Positions 32,642-41,053 of a DNA stretch of 41,053 nucleotides are shown here, piece after piece. Source of the DNA: Lachnospiraceae bacterium. Lineage in GTDB: Bacteria > Bacillota > Clostridia > Lachnospirales > Lachnospiraceae. The position numbers and the translations under genes are program-made. Location: assembly GCA_017521195.1 (NCBI GenBank), contig JAFXGP010000003.1, forward strand, positions 1 through 41,053, written 5' to 3'. Every line of letters starts with the position of its first letter. Positions within the stretch are counted from its first letter, which is position 1. The notes under the pieces are model-generated. The model ran no database searches. It was given only the letters and a program-made list of their open reading frames with translations, and was not told where the DNA came from.

Positions 32642-33550
32642 ATGATTAAAGTAATTGGTGTAAGATTTCGTACTGCGGGAAAGATATATTTTTTTGATCC
32701 CCTGGAATTTGAAATAAAACGAGGTGACCACGTAATCGTAGAAACTGCAAGAGGTGTAGAATATGGTACGGTGGTAGGTGATCCTAAAGAAGTGGAAGAG
32801 GATCAGGTAATCCAGCCATTGAAACCTGTACTTCGCGTGGCTACAGCTAAGGATGATGAACAGGAAAAGAGTAATAAGGAAAAAGAAAGAGAAGCTTTTA
32901 AAGTTTGTCTGGAAAAGATCCGTAAGCATGAACTGGATATGAAGCTAATTGATGCGGAATATACTTTTGACAATAATAAGGTATTGTTCTATTTTACTGC
33001 TGACGGAAGAATTGATTTCCGTGAATTAGTAAAAGATTTGGCAGCGGTATTTAAAACAAGAATAGAGCTGAGACAGATTGGTGTCAGAGATGAAACCAAA
33101 ATTTTAGGCGGAATCGGAAGTTGCGGCAGACAGCTTTGTTGTCACACACATCTTTCAGAATTTGTTCCGGTATCTATTAAAATGGCAAAAGAACAGAATT
33201 TATCCTTAAATCCTACCAAAATTTCCGGCGTATGCGGAAGATTAATGTGCTGTTTAAAGCATGAGGAAGAAACCTATGAAGAATTAAACAGAAATCTTCC
33301 TAATGTTGGTGATTTTGTAAATTGTAGCGATGGAGTAAAAGGAGAAGTTCACAGTGTTAACGTACTTCGTCAGTTAGTGAAAGTAATTGTGGAAGTAAAC
33401 GATGAAAAAGAAATCCGCGAATATCGTGCAGATCAGCTTCGTTTTAAACGTAGATTTAAAAAAGAAAAAATTGATGTTCAAGACAAAGAACTTCGTGAAT
33501 TGGAAAAATTAGAAAAACAGGACAAGAAATCGAAACTGGACGATAACTAA
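32642..33550 (+). CDS. ricT: RicT (YaaT), PSP1-domain protein
   Basis: 302-residue PSP1-domain protein. The cysteine-rich signature is present: GGIGSCGRQLCCHTHL and GVCGRLMCCLKHE near residues 155-203, which in Bacillus hold iron-sulfur clusters in the RicAFT complex. That complex works with RNase Y in mRNA maturation and affects sporulation phosphorelay. The lysine-rich C-terminus (about 270-302) is typical. AGAGAGG precedes the ATG. Confidence 0.92.
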   Translation: MIKVIGVRFRTAGKIYFFDPLEFEIKRGDHVIVETARGVEYGTVVGDPKEVEEDQVIQPLKPVLRVATAKDDEQEKSNKEKEREAFKVCLEKIRKHELDMKLIDAEYTFDNNKVLFYFTADGRIDFRELVKDLAAVFKTRIELRQIGVRDETKILGGIGSCGRQLCCHTHLSEFVPVSIKMAKEQNLSLNPTKISGVCGRLMCCLKHEEETYEELNRNLPNVGDFVNCSDGVKGEVHSVNVLRQLVKVIVEVNDEKEIREYRADQLRFKRRFKKEKIDVQDKELRELEKLEKQDKKSKLDDN

Positions 33551-33554
33551 GCAT

Positions 33555-34298
33555 ATGAATGTAGAAATAAAAGCAAATGAAAGAGTAGATGATCTTGGAC
33601 GAAACGGTTATCGGATTATTCAAAATCCGGACCGTTTTTGTTTTGGAATGGATGCGGTTTTATTATCTGATTTTGCAAAAGTAAAACCGGGAGACAGGGT
33701 TTTGGATTTATGTACCGGAACAGGAATTATCCCTATTTTAATGGAAGCAAAATGGGAAGCCTTTTCCTATAAAGCTTTGGAAATACAGGAAGACAGTGCC
33801 GAAATGGCAAGAAGAAGTGTTGCCTTAAATCATCTGGAAGAAAAAATTGAAATTGTAACAGGGGATGTAAAAGAAGCAGATAATTTATTTGAAGTGAATT
33901 CTTTTCATGCAGTCACATGTAATCCTCCGTACATGATAGGTCAGCATGGACTAACCAATCCGGACAGTCCAAAAGCCATTGCAAGACATGAGATTTTATG
34001 TACCTTGGAGGATATTATTCGCCAAAGTGCCCGAATGCTGATACAGGGAGGAAGTTTGTATATGGTACACAGACCCTTCCGCCTGGCAGAGATTATGACT
34101 ACACTTGTGAGATACAAACTGGAACCGAAACGGATGCAGTTGGTGTATCCTTATATAGATAAAGAACCCAATATGGTTTTAATTCAAGCCACTAAGGGTG
34201 GGAAATCGAGAATTACCATAGAGAAACCATTAATTGTTTATGAAAAGCCGGGAATATATACGGAAGAGATTCTTAAGATATATGGTATGGCAAAATAG
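33555..34298 (+). CDS. trmN6: tRNA1(Val) (adenine(37)-N6)-methyltransferase
   Basis: 247-residue N6-adenine methyltransferase (YabB/YfiC family). Motif I VLDLCTGTGIIPI near residue 48 and the catalytic NPPY (Asn123 to Tyr126) are intact; the start GYRIIQNPDRFCFGMDAVLLS is typical. It modifies A37 of a valine tRNA. Four bases separate it from ricT, so translation is probably coupled. The yabA and yazA genes that stand nearby in Bacillus are missing here. Confidence 0.9.
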   Translation: MNVEIKANERVDDLGRNGYRIIQNPDRFCFGMDAVLLSDFAKVKPGDRVLDLCTGTGIIPILMEAKWEAFSYKALEIQEDSAEMARRSVALNHLEEKIEIVTGDVKEADNLFEVNSFHAVTCNPPYMIGQHGLTNPDSPKAIARHEILCTLEDIIRQSARMLIQGGSLYMVHRPFRLAEIMTTLVRYKLEPKRMQLVYPYIDKEPNMVLIQATKGGKSRITIEKPLIVYEKPGIYTEEILKIYGMAK

Positions 34299-34322
34299 AA
34301 TTATAAAAAGAAGGGATATCCT

Positions 34323-35165
34323 ATGGCAGGAAAGCTTTTTTTATGTGCAACTCCCATTGGAAATTTGGGGGACATGACTCCCAGAGTAATAGAAACGTTG
34401 GAAACTGTGGATGTAATTGCAGCAGAAGATACCAGAAACAGTATAAAGTTGTTAAATCATTTTAACATTAAGACTCCTATGACAAGTTATCATGAATATA
34501 ATAAGGTGGAAAAAGCAGAGAATCTGATTGCTCAGATGCAGGCAGGTAAGAATATTGCTCTCATTACTGATGCAGGTACTCCGGCTATTTCAGATCCCGG
34601 AGAAGTTCTGGTGCAGAAATGTCAGGAAGCAGGAATCGTGGTAACATCGCTTCCCGGACCGGCAGCCTGCATTACGGCTTTAACTTTGTCCGGATTATCC
34701 ACCAGAAGATTTTGTTTTGAAGGATTTTTACCCGCAGATAAAAAAGAAAGAAAAGCTGTTTTAGAAGATTTAAAAATAGAAAGCAGAACCATGATTCTTT
34801 ATGAAGCTCCTCACCATTTAAAAGGGACTTTAAAAGAATTGTATGATGCTTTGGGAAACCGCAGAATTACATTGTGTCGTGAGCTGACCAAGAAATTTGA
34901 AACTATTTTTCCAACGACCTTAGAAGAAGCTTTGGAGTATTATGAAAGCAACGATCCACGAGGGGAGTATGTATTGGTTCTGGAAGGAAAAAGTCATCAA
35001 CAGAAAGCAGAGGAAAAACAGGCTTTAGCATTAGAGATTCCGATCGAGGAACATATGAAGATGTATGAAGACAGGGGAATTGACAGAAAAGAGGCTATGA
35101 AGCTGGTTGCCAAAGACAGAGGAATCAGTAAAAGAGATGTATATAACTATCTGTTAACTCTTTAA
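34323..35165 (+). CDS. rsmI: 16S rRNA (cytidine(1402)-2'-O)-methyltransferase
   Basis: 280-residue tetrapyrrole-methylase-fold enzyme. The N-terminal LFLCATPIGNLGDMTPR, AAEDTRNS, and TDAGTPAISDPG near residue 80 are diagnostic. RsmI methylates C1402 in the decoding centre. The C-terminal helical domain ends SKRDVYNYLL. AGAAGGGA precedes the ATG. Last gene of the string; a terminator follows. Confidence 0.95.
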   Translation: MAGKLFLCATPIGNLGDMTPRVIETLETVDVIAAEDTRNSIKLLNHFNIKTPMTSYHEYNKVEKAENLIAQMQAGKNIALITDAGTPAISDPGEVLVQKCQEAGIVVTSLPGPAACITALTLSGLSTRRFCFEGFLPADKKERKAVLEDLKIESRTMILYEAPHHLKGTLKELYDALGNRRITLCRELTKKFETIFPTTLEEALEYYESNDPRGEYVLVLEGKSHQQKAEEKQALALEIPIEEHMKMYEDRGIDRKEAMKLVAKDRGISKRDVYNYLLTL

Positions 35166-35221
35166 ATGCATAAAAGAATGAATAAATGGTAAAATATACA
35201 ACAAATAATGTATAATAGAAG

Positions 35222-35252
35222 AAATGTAAGCTTTTGTGCTTGCATTTTTTTT
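35222..35252 (+). terminator. Terminator of the pyk-rsmI transcript
   Basis: Arms AAATGTAAGC (35222-35231) and GCTTGCATTT (35238-35247) with one G-U pair and eight T. Confidence 0.85.
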
Positions 35253-35311
35253 ATTTAGTGATATTATAAGAAACATATTTGAATAAATATGCAAGAAAAG
35301 AGGAGAAAATT

Positions 35312-36127
35312 ATGAAAAAAATTGTCGTAACTTTATTAGCCGGCGTAATGGCTCTCGGTTTGGTAGCTTGTGGCGGTTCTTCTGACAGTGCAGCTGAATC
35401 AAAAGTACCTGCAAACACAGTTCATTCTGTAGATGATTTACCGGGCAAAACAATTGGTGTTCAGTTGGGAACAACAGGTGACATCTATGCAAGTGATTAT
35501 GAAGCAGAAGGTTCTACAATCGAACGTTACAACAAAGGTGCTGATGCTATCCAGTCCTTAAAACAGGGTAAAGTTGATTGTGTAATCATCGATGCACAGC
35601 CTGCATTAGCTTTCGTAGCTAAAAATCCTGAATTAAAAATTTTAGAAGAAGAATTTGCATTAGAAGAATATGCAATTTGTGTTTCTAAAGAAAATGCTGA
35701 ATTAACAGCAAAAATCAACGATGCGTTAGCTCAGTTACAGGAAAACGGAACTTTAACACAGATTATTGCAAACTACATCGGAGATGAAACAAAAGGAACC
35801 ATGCCTTACGAATCTCCTGCAGACGTTGACAGAAGCAATGGTACATTAGTAATGGCCACAAATGCAGCTTTCGAACCATATGAATATTATGAAAATCAGG
35901 AAATCGTTGGTATCGATGCTGATATGGCTCAGGCAGTAGCAGATATCTTAGGTATGGAATTAAAAATCGAAGATATGGAATTTGATTCTATCATTAATGC
36001 TGTAACAAGCGGTAAAGCAGATATCGGTGTAGCCGGTATGACAATTACAGAAGACCGTTTACAGAACGTAGATTTCTCTGATCCTTACACAACAGCAACA
36101 CAGGTTATTGTTGTTCGCGGAGAGTAA
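35312..36127 (+). CDS. Amino-acid ABC transporter binding lipoprotein, circularly permuted
   Basis: 271-residue family-3 solute-binding protein with a lipoprotein signal (LVAC, Cys20). The order of parts is reversed relative to GlnH: residues 37-157 (VHSVDDLPGKTIGVQLGTTG ... LQENGTLTQIIANYIG) match the normal second half, a linker at 158-176 follows, and residues 177-270 (NGTLVMATNAAFEPYEYY ... VDFSDPYTTATQVIVVRG) match the normal first half. Both pieces are intact and the cut falls at the hinge, so the fold should be preserved. Permease and ATPase genes follow, so it probably serves a polar amino acid. The start at ATG 35312 is fixed by GAGGAG; the open frame to 35279 has no binding site. 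Confidence 0.9.
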   Translation: MKKIVVTLLAGVMALGLVACGGSSDSAAESKVPANTVHSVDDLPGKTIGVQLGTTGDIYASDYEAEGSTIERYNKGADAIQSLKQGKVDCVIIDAQPALAFVAKNPELKILEEEFALEEYAICVSKENAELTAKINDALAQLQENGTLTQIIANYIGDETKGTMPYESPADVDRSNGTLVMATNAAFEPYEYYENQEIVGIDADMAQAVADILGMELKIEDMEFDSIINAVTSGKADIGVAGMTITEDRLQNVDFSDPYTTATQVIVVRGE

Positions 36128-36154
36128 TCTAAAGAAAGTATAAAGTAATAACAG

Positions 36155-36186
36155 ACTGCTGTCAGAGTAGGTGCTTTGGCAGCAGT
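36155..36186 (+). terminator. First intercistronic hairpin after the binding protein gene
   Basis: Arms ACTGCTG (36155-36161) and CAGCAGT (36180-36186) with further CA/TG pairing inside. No T-run, so it may protect the 3' end of the binding-protein message. Confidence 0.5.
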
Positions 36187-36209
36187 ACTTATGTTAAATT
36201 TACAGACGG

Positions 36210-36265
36210 GTGTTATCTGTATATGCTTTTATAAGGATAGAGGAATATACAGATAGCACTTTTTT
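36210..36265 (+). terminator. Second hairpin: attenuating terminator before the permease gene
   Basis: Arms GTGTTATCTGTATAT (36210-36224) and ATATACAGATAGCAC (36245-36259), one G-U pair, followed by six T (36260-36265). It ends 15 bases before the permease start. Confidence 0.75.
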
Positions 36266-36280
36266 AGAGAGGGTATAAAA

Positions 36281-36979
36281 GTGAATTTTAGAGAAGAATT
36301 TTATTTGAATTTTATTCAGGATGAGAGATGGCGCTATATTACCAAAGGTTTGAGCACTACTTTTACCGTAACATTTTTTGCTGTTATTTTGGGTGTGGCA
36401 TTGGGGATTGTAATTGCATTAATCCGTTCTACAGCAGATAAAAGCGGAAGCAAATCAGTTGTATTAAAAATTGCGGACTGGATTTGTAAAGTGTATTTAA
36501 CAGTAATCCGAGGAACACCGGCAATGATTCAGTTGTTGATTATGTATTACATTGTTTTTGCCAGCCCTAATGTAAGCAAACAATTTGTAGCAATTCTTTC
36601 CTTCGGTATTAACTCTGCGGCATATGTAGCAGAAATTTTCCGTTCCGGAATTATGTCCATTGATAACGGACAGTTTGAAGCAGGACGAAGTCTTGGATTC
36701 AGCTATGCGCAGACAATGATTTATATTGTGATTCCACAGGCATTTAAAAACGTATTGCCTGCACTTGCAAACGAATTTATTACATTGTTAAAAGAAACAT
36801 CTATCTGTGGTTACATTGCTTTAACAGATATTACTCATGGTGCAAATACCATTCGAAGCCAGACATATTCACCGTTGCTTCCTCTTTTGGCAGCGGCGCT
36901 GATTTACCTTATTATAGTAAGTATTTTATCTACATTAGTAGAAAAATTAGAAAGGAGATTAAGAACAGATGCAAGATAA
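36281..36979 (+). CDS. Polar amino-acid ABC transporter permease
   Basis: 232-residue permease of the HisM/GlnP type with five or six membrane segments. GlnP-type features are [19 protein letters not shown] near residue 79 and the coupling loop [20 protein letters not shown] near residue 127. A GTG start follows GAGAGGG by six bases, which lowers translation relative to the binding protein. It overlaps the ATPase gene by 11 bases. Confidence 0.92.
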   Translation: MNFREEFYLNFIQDERWRYITKGLSTTFTVTFFAVILGVALGIVIALIRSTADKSGSKSVVLKIADWICKVYLTVIRGTPAMIQLLIMYYIVFASPNVSKQFVAILSFGINSAAYVAEIFRSGIMSIDNGQFEAGRSLGFSYAQTMIYIVIPQAFKNVLPALANEFITLLKETSICGYIALTDITHGANTIRSQTYSPLLPLLAAALIYLIIVSILSTLVEKLERRLRTDAR

Positions 36980-37709
36980 TCAGGTGTTGTTTGAAATTAA
37001 AGATTTATGCAAATCTTTCGGAGATAATCTTGTATTAGATCATATCTCCACAGAAATAAAAAAAGGTGAAGTTGTGGTAATCATCGGGCCGTCCGGTTCC
37101 GGAAAATCTACTTTCCTTCGTTCTTTAAATCTTTTGGAAGAACCAACCGGAGGAAGCATTACCTTTGAAGGTTTGAATATTACAGATCCAAAATGTAACA
37201 TTAATAAATACCGTCAGAAAATCGGGATGGTATTCCAGCATTTTAATCTATTTCCTCATAAGACAATTTTGGAAAATATGACTTTGGCTCCTATGAAGCT
37301 TTTGAAAAAAACAAAAGAAGAAGCAGAAGGTCAGGCAATGGAATTGTTAAGAAGAGTTGGTCTGGAAGAAAAAGCTAATGCGTATCCAAGCCAGTTATCC
37401 GGTGGACAGAAACAGAGAATTGCCATTGTTCGTTCTCTTTGTATGAATCCGGATGTGATTCTTTTTGATGAACCAACTTCTGCTCTTGACCCGGAAATGG
37501 TTGGAGAAGTTTTAAATGTTATGCGTGACCTTGCAAAACAGGGTATGACTATGGCAGTGGTAACTCACGAAATGGGCTTTGCCAAAGAAGTGGGAACCCG
37601 TGTGATGTTCATTGACGAAGGTCAGATTAAAGAAGAAAACACACCAAAGGAATTCTTTGAAAATCCGCAGAATCCGAGATTGCAGGAATTCTTGTCTAAG
37701 GTGTTGTAG
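36969..37709 (+). CDS. glnQ: Polar amino-acid ABC transporter ATP-binding protein
   Basis: 246-residue ATPase of the GlnQ/HisP family. Walker [10 protein letters not shown] near residue 38, [11 protein letters not shown], signature LSGGQKQR, Walker [17 protein letters not shown] and switch VTHEM are intact. GAAAGGAG precedes the ATG inside the permease gene. With the permuted binding protein and one permease it completes an importer. Confidence 0.93.
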   Translation: MQDNQVLFEIKDLCKSFGDNLVLDHISTEIKKGEVVVIIGPSGSGKSTFLRSLNLLEEPTGGSITFEGLNITDPKCNINKYRQKIGMVFQHFNLFPHKTILENMTLAPMKLLKKTKEEAEGQAMELLRRVGLEEKANAYPSQLSGGQKQRIAIVRSLCMNPDVILFDEPTSALDPEMVGEVLNVMRDLAKQGMTMAVVTHEMGFAKEVGTRVMFIDEGQIKEENTPKEFFENPQNPRLQEFLSKVL

Positions 37710-37727
37710 GAAAAATTATAAAAAAGT

Positions 37728-37774
37728 AAAACGAGTTATGGATACTGTGTGTGCAGTATAATAACTCGTTTTTG
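37728..37774 (+). terminator. Bidirectional terminator between glnQ and mnmM
   Basis: Arms AAAACGAGTTAT (37728-37739) and ATAACTCGTTTT (37761-37772) with an inner TACTG/CAGTA stem and T5; A-rich on the other side, so it can serve the convergent minus-strand genes. Confidence 0.85.
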
Positions 37775-37846
37775 TTATTGTTGTATATTTTCCTGAATGT
37801 AGGTAATAACCCATAAACAAAGGAAAATTGATTTTGTAAAAGCAGA

Positions 37847-38404
37847 TTATAATTTCCATATAAGAACCGGAATCGGTGGATTTTTTGGACGATTGTAATA
37901 AGAGGAACAAATGACCAGATATTTTTTTTGGTCTAATTCTTTCAAATAGGAAAGAAGAGCATCACGTTCTTCAAACCCACTGTCTCCGCCACTGTAAATG
38001 CAAAGACTCATAAGTCCGCCCTTTTTTAACAAATCTAATCCCTGTTCAATAGCAGCTATGCTGCTTGAAGCTTTTGTAGAGAGGTTATGATCACCTCCCG
38101 GTAAATATCCAAAATTAAAAATAATACAGTTTACGGAATCGGCATCTGCATATTGATTCATATGGCTGTGAGAATCCAAGATAAGTTGGTAGTTTTGAGG
38201 TACACCTGCATCTTGCAGTCTTTGCAATGTATTTTCGTATGCAAGTTTCTGAATATCAAAAGCAAGTACTTTACCGCTGGTGCCAACAAGCTGGCATAAA
38301 AGCTTTGTGTCGTGTCCGTTTCCCATAGTTGCATCAATGCAGAAGTCTCCGGATTGAACATGATGTTTGATAAAATGGTGGCACCATTCGGTAATCTGAT
38401 ACAT
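37847..38404 (-). CDS. mnmM: tRNA 5-(aminomethyl)uridine methyltransferase (YtqB family)
   Basis: 185-residue class I methyltransferase of the YtqB/PF06962 type, shown in Bacillus to complete the mnm5 modification of U34 in tRNAs. Motif I is CIDATMGNGHDT near residues 22-33; FNFGYLPGGDH near residue 98 is a family signature, as is the C-terminal NRPKNPPIPVLIWK. TAGGAG precedes the ATG on the minus strand. It follows the ABC-F gene by 15 bases and is probably co-transcribed with it. Confidence 0.85.
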   Translation of the reverse strand: MYQITEWCHHFIKHHVQSGDFCIDATMGNGHDTKLLCQLVGTSGKVLAFDIQKLAYENTLQRLQDAGVPQNYQLILDSHSHMNQYADADSVNCIIFNFGYLPGGDHNLSTKASSSIAAIEQGLDLLKKGGLMSLCIYSGGDSGFEERDALLSYLKELDQKKYLVICSSYYNRPKNPPIPVLIWKL

Positions 38405-38419
38405 AAAAGTTCTCCTAAG

Positions 38420-39976
38420 TTAAAAGATTTTCGTTGTCCATTTGGTACAGTCAATAACTCTTGTTGCCCAGTCTTCGTAGAAGTCCGGTTCGTGACAAAC
38501 CATAAGGATACTTCCTTTGTATGCTTTTAATGTACGCTTTAATTCATCTTTCGCATCCACATCCAAATGGTTAGTAGGTTCGTCTAATAACAATACGTTG
38601 GTTTCACGGTTGATAAGTTTACATAATCTTACTTTTGCCTGTTCTCCACCACTCAGAACTTTAACTTTGCTTTCAATATGTTTTGTGGTAAGACCGCATT
38701 TTGCAAGAGCGGAACGTACTTCATATTGGGAGAATCCCGGAAACTCATTCCAGATTTCTTCAATACAGGTAGTTTCGATTCCCTTTGGCATTTCCTGTTC
38801 AAAGTAACCGATGTGTAAATACTGGTCACGTTCTACCCAGCCTTCCAGAGATGGAATTAATCCAAGTAAAGATTTTAAAAGAGTGGTTTTACCGATACCA
38901 TTGGAACCGATAAAGGCAATTTTTTCTCCACGTTCAATTTCTAAGTTAAGGGCAGAGGAAAGTGGTTCGTCGTATCCGATTACCAAATCCTTTGTTTGGA
39001 ATAAATATCTACCCGGAGTACGGGCTTCTTTGAAATTGAATTCCGGCTTTGGTCTTTCTGCAGCCAATTCAATCATATCCATTTTGTCCAGTTTTTTCTG
39101 ACGGGACATGGCCATGTTACGGGTAGCAACACGCGCTTTGTTTCTTGCTACGAAATCTTTTAAGTCTGCAATTTCTTTCTGCTGTTTGTTATAAGCAGCT
39201 TCTAACTGAGCTTTTTTCATAGCATAAACTTCCTGGAATTTGTCGTAGTCGCCAACGTAACGGTTCAATTCCTGATTATCCATATGATAGATTAAGTTGA
39301 TTACACTGTTTAAGAATGGGATATCGTGAGAGATTAAAATAAAAGCATTTTCGTAATCGTTTAAGTATCTCTTTAACCATTCAATGTGTTCTGCATCCAA
39401 ATAGTTGGTAGGCTCGTCCAAAAGTAAAATATCCGGTTTTTCCAGTAATAATTTCCCAAGCAATACTTTGGTTCTCTGACCACCACTTAAGTCCGTAACA
39501 TCTTTGTCTAAACCGATATCTGCAAGACCAAGGGCACGTCCCACTTCCTCTACTTTGGAATCAATCAGATAAAAGTCATGAACTGTGAGCAAATCTTGGA
39601 TAGTTCCCAATTCTTCCATATAAACTTCCAATTCTTCCGGAGTAGCATCTGCCATCTTATCGCAGATGTCATTCATCTGGGCTTCCATTTCAAATAAGAA
39701 ATCGAAAGCAGAAGCAAGCACACTGCGGATAGTCATCCCTTGTTCCAAAGCAGTATGCTGATCCAAGTATCCTACACGGACATTTTTAGACCATTCTACT
39801 TTTCCTTCATCGGGCATAAGTTTTCCGGTAATAATATTCATAAAAGTGGATTTTCCTTCGCCATTGGCACCTATAAGACCAATGTGTTCTCCTTTTAAGA
39901 GACGGAAAGAAACATCGTTAAAAATGGCTCTGTCTCCAAAACCATGAGTTAAGTGTTCAACGTTTAAAATACTCAT
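38420..39976 (-). CDS. ABC-F family ATPase (YkpA/YbiT type)
   Basis: 518-residue cytosolic protein with two ABC domains and no membrane part. First Walker A GANGEGKST (from Gly36), first signature LSGGQRTK; second Walker A GSNGIGKTT near residue 350, second signature LSGGEQAK; both have LLLDEPTN(Y/H)LD. The linker between them (about 240-310) is charged and helical. ABC-F proteins act on the ribosomal E site; the YkpA/YbiT group is a housekeeping type and resistance to antibiotics is not implied. TGAGGGA precedes the ATG. Confidence 0.92.
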   Translation of the reverse strand: MSILNVEHLTHGFGDRAIFNDVSFRLLKGEHIGLIGANGEGKSTFMNIITGKLMPDEGKVEWSKNVRVGYLDQHTALEQGMTIRSVLASAFDFLFEMEAQMNDICDKMADATPEELEVYMEELGTIQDLLTVHDFYLIDSKVEEVGRALGLADIGLDKDVTDLSGGQRTKVLLGKLLLEKPDILLLDEPTNYLDAEHIEWLKRYLNDYENAFILISHDIPFLNSVINLIYHMDNQELNRYVGDYDKFQEVYAMKKAQLEAAYNKQQKEIADLKDFVARNKARVATRNMAMSRQKKLDKMDMIELAAERPKPEFNFKEARTPGRYLFQTKDLVIGYDEPLSSALNLEIERGEKIAFIGSNGIGKTTLLKSLLGLIPSLEGWVERDQYLHIGYFEQEMPKGIETTCIEEIWNEFPGFSQYEVRSALAKCGLTTKHIESKVKVLSGGEQAKVRLCKLINRETNVLLLDEPTNHLDVDAKDELKRTLKAYKGSILMVCHEPDFYEDWATRVIDCTKWTTKIF

Positions 39977-40031
39977 TTTTCCCTCACTAAGTTTATTTAA
40001 ATTTATGGTTTCTCAATAGTTTAAAATCGTT

Positions 40032-40037
40032 TATAAT
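40032..40037 (+). promoter_or_regulatory. -10 element before the MDR dehydrogenase gene
   Basis: TATAAT at 40032-40037, 46 bases before the start codon. A clear -35 is not seen. Confidence 0.4.
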
Positions 40038-40082
40038 CATACCATAGGAACGAAAAGAGCGCAAACGAAAGGAACTTAAAAT

Positions 40083-41012
40083 ATGAAAGGAATCTATTTT
40101 AACGGAACCGATGCTGTTTATAGAGAAGATTTACCAATACCTGTAAGGGATGAAAAAGAATCTTTGGTAAAAATTCTTTTGTGTGCAGTTTGTAATACAG
40201 ATAAAGAAGTACGTAAGGGATATCGTCCTGATTTCCGAGGTGTCATGGGACATGAATTTGTAGGAGAGGTTGTGGAATCTTCTGATGAGAGCCTTGTTGG
40301 GAAAAAGGTTGTGGGAGAGTTAAATGCAGCTTGTGGTGAATGTATTTATTGTAAAACCGGACGTCCAAGTCATTGCAATGAACGTAGAGTTCTGGGAATG
40401 AAAAATAAAGATGGTGCTTTTGCAGAATATATGACTATTGATACAAATCTTTTGCATGTTGTACCGGAGGAACTTCCTACAGAGATTGCAATTTTTACAG
40501 AACCTTTGGCAGCAGCATTTGAGATTTTAACTCAGGTGCATGTTTCTCCTGCTAAGAATGCAGCAGTATTGGGAGACGGAAGACTGGCGCTTTTTGTGGC
40601 TCAGGTTTTGGCTCAGACAGGAATTGATTTGACGGTTATCGGGAAACATGAAGAAAAATTAGAATTATTTAAATCTTTTGCAAAAGTTACCACAGAAGGA
40701 GAATCGGAAGGTTATGAATATGTGGCAGAATGTACAGGATCTCCTACAGGGTTAAAAAAGGCTTTAGAGTTAGTTCGTAAAAAAGGAACAATTATATTAA
40801 AGAGTACTTATGCAGGAACTACTGATGTCGATATGAGCATGGTGGTAGTGAACGAAATCAGCATTGTAGGAAGCAGATGCGGCCCATTTGAACCGGCACT
40901 GAAAATGTTAAAAGAAGGTAAAATTACATTACCGTCGATTGAAATTTATGAATGTAAAGATTTTGGAGAAGCATTTGAATCAAGAGCCTTTAAAGCTGGA
41001 ATAAAGTTTTAA
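40083..41012 (+). CDS. Zinc-dependent alcohol dehydrogenase-like protein (short MDR form)
   Basis: 309-residue medium-chain dehydrogenase. Catalytic zinc ligands Cys37 and His57-Glu58 (GHEF), structural zinc Cys84, Cys87, Cys90 and Cys98 (CGECIYCKTGRPSHC). The nucleotide motif is VLGDGRLALF, with Ala at the third Gly position. The length fits a short MDR subgroup that starts directly with the catalytic domain; it is not truncated. Substrate unknown. AAAGGAA precedes the ATG. It diverges from the ABC-F gene; the 41 bases after it hold no feature. Confidence 0.85.
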   Translation: MKGIYFNGTDAVYREDLPIPVRDEKESLVKILLCAVCNTDKEVRKGYRPDFRGVMGHEFVGEVVESSDESLVGKKVVGELNAACGECIYCKTGRPSHCNERRVLGMKNKDGAFAEYMTIDTNLLHVVPEELPTEIAIFTEPLAAAFEILTQVHVSPAKNAAVLGDGRLALFVAQVLAQTGIDLTVIGKHEEKLELFKSFAKVTTEGESEGYEYVAECTGSPTGLKKALELVRKKGTIILKSTYAGTTDVDMSMVVVNEISIVGSRCGPFEPALKMLKEGKITLPSIEIYECKDFGEAFESRAFKAGIKF

Positions 41013-41053
41013 ATGATAAAATCTTAAAAGAAAATCAGATAGATAAGACAGGA

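Noticed and set aside
35211-35216. TATAAT before the terminator at 35222 as a promoter of a small RNA
   Set aside because: The -35 region is poor and the product would end within about 30 bases; the hairpin is better explained as the rsmI terminator.
38420-39976. Antibiotic-resistance role for the ABC-F protein
   Set aside because: Motifs and linker fit the housekeeping YkpA/YbiT group; resistance types usually have a distinctive interdomain loop that I cannot identify here.
1-41053. CRISPR array, insertion sequence, integrase or prophage
   Set aside because: No regularly spaced repeats, transposase, integrase or phage structural genes were seen on either strand.

Overview
The window reads as chromosomal DNA of a low-GC Gram-positive anaerobe of the class Clostridia, most likely family Lachnospiraceae. 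This is inferred from AT-rich codon use, strong AGGAGG-type ribosome binding sites, lipoprotein-type binding proteins, a PflX-type radical SAM protein, and the Firmicutes-specific order yaaR-holB-ricT-trmN6-rsmI. I see no tRNA, insertion sequence, prophage or CRISPR. Nearly all genes are on the + strand.

Layout. 1-150: 3' part of an SRP RNA cut by the window edge. 214-4494: PflX-like radical SAM protein, a 40-residue membrane peptide on the minus strand, a HAD phosphatase, a PfkB sugar kinase and an FAD/Rieske oxidoreductase. 4495-7229: remains of an XRE regulator, a DUF234-type ATPase and a methyltransferase. 7337-10696: a YyaL-type thioredoxin-fold protein, a small membrane protein carrying the decarboxylase beta-subunit motif, and a DUF1295 membrane protein. 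10766-17414: a complete phosphate-starvation operon pstS-pstC-pstA-pstB-phoU-phoB-phoR behind a Pho-box-like promoter. 17533-20449: an M56 (BlaR1-like) sensor peptidase and a BlaI repressor behind a promoter with two matching dyads. 20496-23628: a Cu/Zn-SOD-like protein diverging from a copper ATPase. 23766-25507: a two-component system. 25543-29438: a small membrane protein, two dehydrogenases of the SDR superfamily, a ureidoglycolate-lyase-like cupin and a CarD-type regulator. 29701-35165: pyruvate kinase followed by the yaaR-holB-ricT-trmN6-rsmI housekeeping operon. 35312-37709: a polar amino-acid ABC transporter. 37847-39976 (minus): mnmM and an ABC-F ATPase. 40083-41012: a zinc MDR dehydrogenase.

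How the genes work together. PstSCAB imports phosphate, PhoU links transport to PhoR, and PhoB probably binds the TTTACA repeats before pstS. The M56 peptidase probably cleaves the BlaI repressor, which would release the dyads upstream of both genes. CopA exports copper and carries a C-terminal chaperone-like domain that has its own Shine-Dalgarno and ATG; the divergent gene encodes a cytosolic SOD-fold protein with all metal ligands.

The most unusual observation is that the amino-acid binding protein at 35312-36127 looks circularly permuted: the segment that normally ends a family-3 solute-binding protein comes first and the normal N-terminal lobe comes last, with the join at the inter-lobe hinge. 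Other points to check are the internal copZ-like start in copA, the SOD-fold protein lacking the guiding arginine, the orphan IGGADGPTS membrane protein, and two places where terminator-like hairpins overlap the ribosome binding site or start codon of the next gene.
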